A stretch of 64,000 nt of DNA, from NCBI RefSeq assembly GCF_949987515.2, contig NC_082694.2:12951958-13015957 (forward strand), given 5' to 3'. Numbering within the stretch: position 1 is the stretch's first letter; every line of letters begins with the position of its first letter. Below the pieces are notes generated by a model. That model ran no database searches. It saw only the letters and a list, made by a program, of their open reading frames with translations, and had not been told where the DNA came from. This document shows positions 23,795 through 34,600 of this stretch, in pieces. The position numbers and the translations under genes are program-made. The DNA is from Delphinus delphis (taxonomy: Eukaryota > Chordata > Mammalia > Artiodactyla > Delphinidae).

Positions 23795-24292
23795 TTCCTT
23801 TACTTATGATGGGTTATGTCCCAGTAAACCCACTGTACGTTGAAAATACCATAAGTCAAAAATGCATTTAATACACCTTACCTAGCAAACATCATAGCTT
23901 AGCCTAGTCTACTTTAAATGCACTCAGAACACTTACATTGGCCTACAGTTGGGCAAAATCATCTAACACAAAGCCTATTTTATAATAAAGTGCTGACTAT
24001 CTCATGTGATTTATTCAATACTGTAGTGAGAGTGAAACATGGAATGGCTCTCTGGGTATGGAATGGTTATAAGAGTATTGGTTGTTTATCCTTGTGATCG
24101 CTTGGCTGACTGAGAGCTTCAGCTCACTACTGCTCCCCGGTATCATGAGCAACTACCATACTCCATATCCCTATCCCGAGAAAAGATCAAAATTCAAAAT
24201 TTGAAGTAAGTTTTCTAATGAATGTGTATCGTTTTGCACCACTGTAAAGTTGAAAAATCATAAGTCGAACCATTGTAAGTTGGGGACTGTCT
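23795..24292 (-). mobile_element. Non-autonomous Tc1/mariner-pogo type DNA transposon in L1
   Basis: The termini are imperfect inverted repeats: one end has 'CTTTACTTATGATGGGTTAT', and the reverse complement of the other end has 'CAGTCCCCAACTTACAATGG'. The element is flanked by TA. The interior 'CTTATGGTATTTTCAACGTA'-type text fits a MER44/Tigger-like family. The family name is from memory and uncertain. No transposase frame is seen. Confidence 0.6.
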
Positions 24293-25330
24293 GTATATAC
24301 TATTGTATACACCATGATCAAGTAGGATCTATCCTAAAAAGTCTACATTCATTTAACACACAAAATTCAATCAATATAATCATTTTTTTATGGAACAAAA
24401 AATGATCATATCAATATACACAGAAAAAGCATTTGACAAAACAACACTTTCTTTGTAAAAAAACTAGGAATGAAATGGGAACTTCCTCAATTTGATCAAA
24501 GGCATCTTTGGAAAAACCCACAGCCTACATCATATTTAGTGGTGGAAGACTGAAAGCTTTCTCCCTAAAATCAAGCATAAAACAAAGATCTAATCTTGCC
24601 ACTTCTATTCAACATTGGATTAAGGGTTCAAAAGGAAGGGAGGACGGAAAGAAGGAAGGGCATCTAGATTGGAAAGGAAGAAATATAACTATCTCTTTTT
24701 GCATATGACAAGACCTAACATACAGAAAATCCTAAGAAATCCACAAAACCTATTAGATCTAATAAATGAGTTCACACAAGATTGCCAGAAACAAGATCAA
24801 TATACAAAACTCAATTGTATTTCTAGACCCTACAAATGAGCAATTTGAAAGTTAAATGAAGAAAACAATTCCATTTACATCAACATCAAAAAGGTTTAAA
24901 TACTTAGGAGTAAATTCAACAAAAGACGTTCATTTGTACACCAAAAACCACAAAACATCTTTGAAAGAAATTAACACCCAAATAAATGGCAAGACATCCC
25001 ATGTTCATAGGTTGGAAGATAATTATTGTTAAGATGAATATAGACCCTAGATTGATGTACAGATTGAATATAATCCCTATCAAATAGCTCAGCTGCCTTT
25101 TTTTGCAGAAATTGACAAGCCAACCCTAAAATTCATATGGAAATACAAAGGATCAGGAATAGCCAAAGCAACCTAGAAAAAGAAGAACAGAATTGGAGGA
25201 CTTACACTTCCTGTTTTCAAAATTTATTACAAAGCTATATTGACCAAGATTGTATGGTATTGGTATAAGAATAGACATACACATCAAGTCAATAGAACTG
25301 AGAGTCCAGAAATGAACCATCATATTTATG

Positions 25331-25337
<7 letters not shown>

Positions 25338-25367
<30 letters not shown>

Positions 25368-25557
25368 GGTACGCGGGTCTCTCACTGTTGTGGCCTCTCC
25401 CGTTGCGGAGCACAGGCTCCGGACGCGCAGGCTCAGCGGCCATGGCTCACGGTCCCAGCCGCTCCGCGGCATGTGGGATCTTCCCGGACCGGGGCACGAA
25501 TCCGTGTCCCCTGCATCGGCAGGCGGACTCCCAACCACTGCGCCACCAGGGAAGCTC
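25338..25557 (-). mobile_element. Type A SINE in L1
   Basis: Flanked by TGATCAATT (25329-25337 and 25558-25566), with a 27-base T-run at its tail side. Little diverged from the other type A copies. Confidence 0.93.
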
Positions 25558-26190
25558 TGATCAATTGATTTTTGACAAGGTGCTAAGACAGTTCAATGGG
25601 AGAAAGAATAGTCTTTACAACGAATGGTGCTAGAACAAAATATTCACCCGCAAAGGAGTGAAGTTGGATGTCTCTCTCACACCATATACAAAAATTAACT
25701 CAAGATGGGTCAAAGGCCTAAATGTAAGAGTTGCAGCTAAAAAAACAAACAAACAAAAAGACACAACTCAGAAGACAGCATAGCTGTTAACCTTCATGAT
25801 CTTGGATTAGGCAATGATTTCTTAGATATGATATCAAAAGCACAAGCAACAAAAGGAAAAAAATAAACTAGACTTCATCAATATGAAAAACTTTTGTGTT
25901 TCAAAGGACACAACCAGGGAAGTAAAAGATAACCCACAAAATGGGAAAAAATATTTGCAAATCATATATCTGATAAGTAGTATAGAAATAATACAAAGAA
26001 GTATGACAACTCAACGATAAAAAAGACGACCCAATTTTAAAATGGACCAAGTATCTAAACAGACATTTCTCCATTGGAAATATACAAATGGTCAATAAAC
26101 ACATGAAAATATGCTCAATATCACTAGTCATTAGAGAAATACAGAAATCACAATTAGATACTACTTCACATGTACTAGGGTGGATATAAT

Positions 26191-26438
26191 TTTTTTTTTT
26201 TTTTTTTTTTTTTTTGCGGGACGCGGGCCTCTCACTGTTGTGGCCTCTCCCGTTGCGGAGCACAGGCTCCGGACGCGCAGGTTCAGCGGCCATGGCTCAC
26301 GGGCCCAGCCGCTCCGCGGCATGTGAGATCTTCCCGGCCCGGGGCACGAAGCCGTGTCCCCTGCATCGGCAGGCGGACTCTCAACCACTGCGCCACCAGG
26401 GAAGCCCTTGTACCGCTTTTTTTTTTTTTGTGGCGGGG
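26191..26438 (-). mobile_element. Type A SINE in L1 with 5' A-rich prefix
   Basis: Flanked by GGTGGATATAAT (26179-26190 and 26439-26450). The SINE head ends at 26407. 26408-26438 (TTGTACCGC, T-run, GTGGCGGGG) lies inside the duplications. On the element strand it reads like the A-tail of another SINE followed by GCGGTACAA. Confidence 0.88.
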
Positions 26439-27188
26439 GGTGGATATAATTTTTAAAAAACAGAGAATAACAAATACTGGTGAGGACATGGAGAAACTGG
26501 GATCCTCATACATTGCTAGAGGGAATGTAAACGTGTACAGTGCTTTTGGAAAAATTTGGCAGCACCTCAAAAAGTTAAACATGGAGTTACCATATGTCCC
26601 AGAAATTCCACTCCTAGCTGTAATACCTAAGAGCATTGAAAACTTATGTCCATACAAAAACTTGTGCATGGATATTTCTAGCAGCATTACTCATAATAGC
26701 CAAAGGTGGAAACAACCGAAATGTCCATCAACCGGTGAATAGAGAAACAAAGTATGTATCCATACAATGGATTCTTATTCAGCGGTGAAAGGAATGAGTT
26801 ACTGATACATGCTAAAACATGGATGAACCTTAAAAGCAGTGGAGAGATAGTAAGGATGGTCGACGCTTTTTGTGTTCTGAAGGGGAGAATTCCTGTGGTA
26901 GCTGAAGTGGGACAAGAGATCAGTGAGCTGTTTTTTTGTTTTAACAGCTTTTCCAGCAGGTTTGTATGCTGATGGAAATGACTGCTCCTGCCATCATCCC
27001 TGCATTCTCCTGCCCTCCAGGAGACCCTGACCAAGGGAAAGGGAATGAAGGAAGTTTTCCTTAAAAGAAGCAGATGTTGTAAAGGGAGAGAAGGCAGAAT
27101 TTAGGTCACAGCTGCACGGATCTTGGGAGATTTGATGATGTCAACATAAGACAGAAACAGAAGATAACTTTTTAAAAGTGATATAAGA

Positions 27189-27305
27189 GGAATTTCCTGG
27201 CGGTCCAGTGGTTAGGACTCAGGGCTTTCACTGCCAGGCCATTTCAATTCCTGGTCCGGGAACTGAGATCCTGCGAGTCACACGGCATGGGATGGGGGTG
27301 GGGGA
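27189..27305 (+). mobile_element. Type C SINE
   Basis: GGAATTTCCTGGCGGTCCAG through CACACGGCATGG. The A-tail is degraded. Confidence 0.8.
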
Positions 27306-27329
27306 GCAATAGAGGAGTGAAAATTACCA

Positions 27330-27505
27330 GCTGACCCAGGTAAAGGTGAAACTGGGGAAGGAGGACACTTTTGGGAGTGGTGAATTAATTCATTAATTGT
27401 GGTGATGGCTTCATGGGTGTATAAATAGGTCAAAACTTATCAACGTGCACACTTTAAATGTGTGTAGTTTATTGCCTGTCAATTATACTTCAATACAGAA
27501 GAGAG
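27330..27505 (+). mobile_element. Old L1 3'UTR end
   Basis: 'CAAAACTTATCAACGTGCAC', 'ACTTTAAATGTGTGTAGTTT' and 'GTCAATTATACTTCAATACA' are typical of an old mammalian L1 3' terminus. A short (CA)n follows. Confidence 0.6.
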
Positions 27506-28147
27506 CTGTGACACACACACACATACACACCAAAGATGAAAGACAGCTGCAGGCAGTCCCTGATAACGTCCGTATTCTGGGGAGATAAGTACTTCATAGG
27601 ACTTACAGATCCTCAAAGGATCTTAAGGCTGCAAGGCCCCTCGGACACCCGCCTTCCCACCCCGCCGGCCCCGCCTGGCTCAAGACTTCAGTCCAGACGA
27701 CGCGGGGAGTGGGTAGAGAGGGCGGACCACCGCTTGACCGTCCCAGTGATGAGCCTTCGACTTCAGAGTTGCGTAGAGAGCAGTCAGTTTGGTGCCCGAC
27801 TGCTTTTTCCTTGAAGCCAAGACTCCGGCTGGGTGTCACCCCAAGGGTCTGCATCAGCACTGGATCGCAAAGCGGTCAAGGGAAGAGAGGGAAATCTTTG
27901 AACACCGCTCTCGGCCGGCCCTAATAGCACGAATGAGAGCCAAAGAGGTCACACGTGGAATTGCCCGTGGAGCGGATTCCCGCCTTTGGCGTCTCGCGGA
28001 AGGGGGATATGGGAGGGAGCGGTGGAAGAAAGGAGGCCGGGCGAGTCCCCCACTCTGCACAGGTTTCACTGGCCCATTCGCTCCACGGTATTGGTTTCCA
28101 GTCGACCCCGTAAAATCGGAGGACCCAGGGCCGGAGGAAAAAGAGGA

Positions 28148-28163
28148 ACTACATTTCCCAGCA
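28148..28163 (+). promoter_or_regulatory. ZNF143/SBS-type site ACTACATTTCCCAGCA
   Basis: ACTACATTTCCCAGCA closely matches the ACTACAATTCCCAGC element bound by ZNF143/THAP11 at many housekeeping promoters (established knowledge). It lies 79 bp before the recognised ATG and 25 bp before an upstream in-frame ATG. Confidence 0.75.
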
Positions 28164-28241
28164 AGCCGAAGGCGCCCGGCGCCGGCCATGCTTTCCGGCG
28201 CGTGTGAAGCTGTTGCCGGCATCCGGTGTGCAGGCGGACTC

Positions 28242-28418
28242 ATGGATCCCGACGGCCGGTGGCGGCACCTACCCAGCGGGCCCAGCCTAAAGCACTTGAC
28301 CGACCCCTCTTACGGGATCCCGCGCGAGCAGCAACAGCCAGCGTTGCAGGAGCTGACGCGGGCGCATGTCGAGTCCTTCAACTACGCTGTGCGCGAGGGG
28401 CTCAGCCACGCGGTGCAG
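28242..28418 (+). CDS. POLR1B: POLR1B exon 1, residues 1-59
   Basis: Encodes [20 protein letters not shown] through EGLSHAVQ, with donor CAG|GTGAGC. The start is chosen because [17 protein letters not shown] is the known family N-terminus. Kozak context is C at -3 and G at +4. Confidence 0.96.
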
Positions 28419-31400
28419 GTGAGCGCGGCGTCCTCAGGCGAACCCAGGCTCCCCTCAGCTCTGGGTTCGCCTGCGGCCCTAGCCCCTGCTCCAGGCGGGC
28501 GGAGGAGAGGGGGCCCGGCGAGGATAGGGGTGGGGGGCTTGTGAGGCGTTGGAGGAGGGCCGGGGGAGAGGTGATTGAGGCTCGGGGCCTGGGAGGGGGA
28601 GATCCAGGAGGCGGGGGGAATGGGGCACATGCCGCGGGCAGGGGTCCCAGAGAGAGGGCTGGGAGGTCGCAGTGTAATTTCAAATAGTTGTAACTCCTTG
28701 ACCGTGCTAGGCTCAGCGCGGGTCTGTGTTGAGGAAGGTATCAGTGAGGCATAAAAGAGAGGTTCCGTAGGAACCGTTTGGTCCACAGGAAGTGATTGGT
28801 ACCATCATTACACAGCATTTGCTCCACATTAAAGTGATTGGTCTAGAGGGTCATGGTGCCAGAGTTCAGGTGAAGATGGTGGGGGGAGGGTCTCATTAGT
28901 AAGCATCCCCTTGTCTCCAGGCACTGGGCTCTAAGGGTGAGGGAGAGGCAGGCCTGTAAGAGACAGTTCTTGCTTGGCATCATGTTTTAGGTGAGGAGGT
29001 GCAACTGTGAAGGCAGTCGGTGCCGGTACACTTGAGCACTGCTCTGACAAGGGGCGGCCGCATGGTACTCGGGGAGCACAGAGGAGGTCCAGCTAGTCCA
29101 GGTGTACACGAATTGAAGAGGAAAGTGCGTTGCCTCCAGGGGAAGTGAAGGAGCAGAGCTCAAGGGGACTCTACCCTGTGCTTTTGTTGGGTAGGGCTTG
29201 CATGGTGGGAGGGGTGGAGAGAATGTGGAGAGCTGTGCCGGTCTCTGATGCTTGAACTCTATTCCGCAAATAATTCGGAGCCGTTGAGGCTTCTTTGAAG
29301 TTTAATTATTCCTTGACCTGTTTGCGGAAGACAAGATATTTTTGTCTGATGGGAAATAATTTCTATCATGCCTGGACTCATTGTATCGTGTCTATGAGAA
29401 AAATTATACGTCTACTTAAAAGTTAATTGGCCCTGGGGTTTATGAAAACAATGAAAAAGAGCAGTGTTGAGATGATCAAGGAAGGTTTGACCTAAAATGA
29501 TGGAGCACATGTACATAAGAGATTTTTATGGGTAATATGTGGACCAGCAGTTCTCAAACTTTTTGGTCCCAGGACCCCTTTCCACTCATAAAATTCTTGA
29601 GCGATTCCCAAAGAGCTTTTGTTTACTCTATTAGAAACTGAAATTGAGAAATCTTAAAAATACTAATTCATTGAAAAAGAGACCAATTTTATATTAACTT
29701 TTTATAAAAAATATTTTCTAAAGCAAAAATGGAATTAGTAGATGAATGATACTTTTGTGTATCTTTTTAATGTTTGGCTTATTAGAAGACAGCTGGATTC
29801 TCAACTCTGCTTGTATAGTCAGTCTCTTTTGGTATGTTGTTTTGGTTGAAATACACGAAGAAAATCTGACCCAGATAACGACGCTGCAATTGAGTTTTTG
29901 AAAATGTTGTTCCATGAAGCACAGTAAGGTAAATGACTAATGTTTACAAAACCAAGGGGAAAATAGCCTTCATCAGATCTTGTTTTGCCCAGTTTCTTTG
30001 GAGTAGATTCCTCCATCTGTGAGTGCAAGTTGATATGTCTGTCACATTTGTGAATTGCCTACTTGCTAAAGTTTATTTGTAACCCCCAAACCAGTACTCG
30101 CCAACATCTGCAGGGACAAAAAATTTGAGTTGCCCATTGTACAGCCATCCCAACTCAGGTACGATAAGGCGACAGTCTTGCTTTCTTGTTTCAAGTTCTT
30201 ATACTAAAAATAATGAGATAGTAAGAGAGATACGCTCATTTTTTTCCAGCAGATTCAAAGTGTTCTTTTCAAAGTTTCTTCCGTTTTTCACGTTCTTATT
30301 ATGTTCTTTTCGTTGGTGATTTTGCTGTTTAAAACAGACATCATGCGTAGTGCTGAAGTGCTGTGTAATGTTGCTAAGTGTGAGAAGGCTGTGATGTGCC
30401 TTCAGAGAAAATGTATATTAGATAACCTTTGTTCAGTCATGAGCTAGTGCTGATGGCTGTGAGATCAGTATTAATGAACCACGGTATGTATTAAATAAGA
30501 TGTTCCTAAGTAGAAACACGCATAAAGGGAATTCCCTGGTGGTCCAGCGGGTAAGACTCTGTGCTCCCAATGCAGGGGGCCCAGGTTCAATCCCTGGTCA
30601 GGGAACTAGATCCCACATGCATGCGGCAACTAAAGGTCCCGCGTGCTGCAACTAAACACGCTGCAACAAAGATCCCGGGTGTCGCAGCTAAGAGCCGGTG
30701 CAGCCAAAATAAAAAAATGTTTTTTTAAAAAAAAAAAGAAAGAAAGAAACCCACATAAAGCAAGGTTATGTATTGATCAGTTAATGAAATGCTGTGATCA
30801 GAGACTGGCAGGAACCTAACTTTGTATTTCCCCCGAGAACAGAGGTTCGGAATTCACTGATTCAGCACTTGTGGTGACTTTATGGGCCGTAACTATCTTG
30901 AATAATGAGAGTTGGCTGCGTTGAGATATAGATAGTGCAGCAAATGGCTGGAGAAAGTGAATCTTCTAATCTCCTTTTGTAAACTATTGCTCTATCCTGA
31001 AATAGGAAATATGTTAAATTTTTATTTTAGAATAAAATACTGAATTCTAAAATACTAGCTTTAGATAAAATTTTAAAGTTTAGAAAGGGTCAGTTGAACT
31101 CACGTGAGGTGGAAGAACCTCCCTCGTATTCTTAGCTCCATTTGTGGCATTCTTGCTATTTCAGCACTAAGGCCAGGAGGTTGTTTAGAGTTAATACGTA
31201 GGAGAACTCAGTGATGCCCCTTCCTCAGTTCAGCAGCGCTCCCCCCGGGGTGTGGTACAAAGAAGCAACTGCTGTGGAAGGGGAAGAACCACCATGACCA
31301 CCACCAACCCCTTGCATGGCTCTGGCTTCAGTGTGAGGCCACCGTGGAATGAAATGTACAAAGATCAGCCTAAAGAATGGCATTATTAGAGTGTCTTGCT

Positions 31401-31641
31401 AAATCAGTAGGGTGTGTCTGTATCCTTGCTCTGTTGGCAGGAGTCCCATTTGTCTTGCATGCAGAGGGTACAAGGTACAAATGGGAGGGGTGGGGGAGAA
31501 ATTAGGAGTTTGAGATTAACATATACACACTACTATATATAAAATAGGTAAACATCAAGGACCTACTGTATAGCACAGGGAACTAACTATACTCGATATC
31601 TTGTAATAAACTATAATGGAAAAGAAACTGAAAAAGAATAG

Positions 31642-31677
<36 letters not shown>

Positions 31678-34600
31678 ATTATATATAAGAATAGAGAAGT
31701 CGGGGCTTCCCTGGTGGCACAGTGGTTGCGAGTCCGTCTGCCGATGCAGGGGACGCGGGTTCGTGCCCCGGTCCGGGAGGATCCCACATGCCGCGGAGCG
31801 GCTGGGCCCATGAGGCCACAACAGTGAGAGGCCCGCGTACCGGAAAAAAAAAAAAAAAAAAAGAATAGAGAAGTCAAGCACTTGGTTCAGAGAACAGCTT
31901 TGTTCTGTACACAGCTGTATCCCTAGAACCTACTACAGAATCGGACATGTAGTAGACAGTCAAAAAAAATCTTGTTAATGCATTACAGTTTTAGGTAGTT
32001 AGGTTATGAGTAGACTGGTTGTAGCTTTAGCTGTTTTTCAGATGTGTCACATTAGCATTATAGCCATCAATGCTTATAGAACACATGGGATTTGAAAGAG
32101 TCTTAGAGAAAAAATACCTTGGAAATGCAAGCAGCTAACAGTGTGAATTGTGTTTCAGGCCATCCCTCCCTTTGAATTTGCTTTCAAAGATGAGCGGATC
32201 TCTCTTACTATTGTGGATGCTGTCATCAGTCCACCCACAGTTCCAAAAGGGAGCATCTGTAAAGAGCTCAATGTTTATCCAGCAGAATGCCGGGGCCGAA
32301 GGAGCACCTACCGGGGAAAGCTGACGGTGAGTACAAGAGAGAGTGTATGACTTGCACACTGTACATTTTTGAGAATAAGCCTGGTGCCTAACACAGTTTA
32401 TACCAGAATTCTACTTTCTTAGTGCTGTCATCCAAGAGATGCCATCTTTTCAGTCTAAAGCATAAAATCATTTAGTTTATGGTCTTCTGCCTTAATCTCT
32501 TCAAATACTCATTCTTGTAGATCTGGATATTTCCTTTTGTACGAAATAATTTTTTTCTCTCTCTTATTTTCATTTAGGCCGATATCAGCTGGGCAGTGAA
32601 TGGAATCTCAAAAGGAATCATTAAACAGTTTCTTGGCTATGTTCCCATCATGGTGAAATCCAAGCTTTGCAACTTATACAACCTTCCTCCAAAAGCCCTC
32701 ATCCAGCACCACGAGGAAGCAGAGGTACCTACAGGGGTCCCATGCAGTCAAGGGCCAGGTGACAGTAGAAAGCGCCGGAGCTGGGAGAGAGAGGACGGGA
32801 AGCTTGTCGGGAGTGGGGGAGGGGGGTCCGGATTTCTTTCTCTGCTTCAGTCTCTGGATAGGTAACATGGGGCATTGATGTTTTGTCTGCACACTGCATA
32901 GGCCTCATAATGAGTCTCACATGAGACAATGTATGAAAAAAAAACCACTCCAGTTAGAGAATATGATTATTATGGGGAAAGAATTGGTAGGTTTCTCCTA
33001 CCAACTGATACATATTTAGATACATATTTGGTTTTTTTAAAGCTGTCTTAACCCACATATCTGTCTCAAATGTCTGCTTTACCCACAGTCAGATTCTGTG
33101 GACGTATTAAATGCTTCATATACCTTCCATTCAAGCCCTGTTAGGTGGCTTTGCAGTATTAAGTTGAAGTAATCAAGACATGCAAACACTACAAATAGAA
33201 CTACCATATGACCCAGCAATGCCACTACTGGGCATATACCCTGAGAAAACCATAATTCAAAAAGAGTCATGTAGGGCTTCCCTGGTGGCGCAGTGGTTGA
33301 GAGTCTGCTTGCCGATGCAGGGGACACGGGTTCGTGCCCCGGTCCGGGAAGATCCCACATGCCGCGGAGCGGCTGGGCCCGTGAGCCGTGGCCGCTGAGC
33401 CTATGCGTCCGGAGCCTGTGCTCCGCAATGGGAGAGGCCACAACAGTGAGAGGCCCACGTACCGCAAAAAAAAAAAAAAAAAAGAGTCATGTACCAAAAT
33501 GTTCATTGCAGCTCTATTTACAATAGCCCGGAGATGGAAACAACCTAAGTGTCCATCATTGGATGAATGGCTAAAGAAGATGTGACACATATATACAATG
33601 GAATATTACTCAGCCATAAAAAGAAACGAAATTGAGCTATTTGTAATGAGGTGGATAGACCTAGAGTCTGTTATACAGAGTGAAGTAAGTCAGAAAGAGA
33701 AAGACAAATACCGTATGCTAACACATATATATGGAATTTAAGAAAAAAAAATGTCATGAAGAACCTAGGGGTAAGACAGGAAGAAAGACACAGACCTACT
33801 AGAGAATGGACTTGAGGATATGGGGAGCAGGAAGGGTAAGCTGTGACAAAGCGAGAGAGAGGCATGGACATATATACACTACCAAACATAAGGTAGATAG
33901 CTAGTGGGAAGCAGCTGCATAGCACAGGGAGATCAGCTCGGTGCTTTGTGACCGCCTGGAGAGGTGGGGTAGGGAGGGTGGGAGGGAGGGAGACGCAAGA
34001 GGGAAGAGATATGGGAACATATGTATATGTATAACTGATTCACTTTGTTATAAAGCAGAAACTAACACACCATTGTAAAGCAATTATACTCCAATAAAGA
34101 TGTAAAAAAAAAAAAAAGACCAGCAGACTCTGCTTACAACAGGGGGGCTGTGTTGTGTGGTGGGAAGAGGGTTTTGGTGGCAGATCTGGGTTTGACATCC
34201 AGCTGTTCCGCTTACCAGTCCCGCACCTTTGGGAAATTTAATCTCCCTGAGCCTCAGTTTTCTCTTCTGAAAATGGGCATATAGCTCTCTCTCATTATTA
34301 TGGGATTAAATGTTATGCTGACATAGAGCACTCAGCGTGATATGCCTGCTTCATAGTAGCTCCTTATTTATTACAGAAACGTTCTATTAACTTATTAAAA
34401 TTAAATATTAAAAATATTTTCCTATTTAGCTAATCCAAATTTCTGGTTTCCAGAGCTTTCATACAGTCAAAAGCTTTTTAACTTATTCAAGAAGCCATAC
34501 TTGTCTGGAAGCTAAACGATTACTGTTTTCATCTTTAGACTTCTCTTTGGAGTAACTTGTTTTTGTTTGTTTGTTTTGCGGTACGCGGGCCTCTCACTGC

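Larger units (their letters stand above)
21300..26860 (+). mobile_element. Near full-length, broken L1 with four insertions
   Basis: Sense-orientation L1. 21,480-21,740 resembles the HAL1/L1 ORF1-side text. 21,880-22,120 fits the ORF2 endonuclease part ('TATCTACAAGAGACACGCTT'). 23,557-23,793 encodes a reverse-transcriptase remnant (LIPKPDKDITRKASNRPISL). 24,900-25,330 fits the later ORF2 part, and 26,460-26,830 the 3' part. Many stops and frameshifts make it non-functional. It is interrupted by a type B SINE, a DNA transposon and two type A SINEs, listed separately. It lies in the TTL-POLR1B intergenic space. Confidence 0.8.
27620..28680 (+). promoter_or_regulatory. POLR1B: CpG-rich POLR1B promoter region
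   Basis: Dense CpG, free of recognisable repeats, spanning the first coding exon. No TATA box is evident just upstream of the start. Close to the ATG are a ZNF143-like site (28148-28163) and ETS-type TTCCGG/ATCCGG cores (~28192 and ~28221). Together these fit a housekeeping CpG-island promoter. The transcription start cannot be fixed by reading. Confidence 0.75.
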
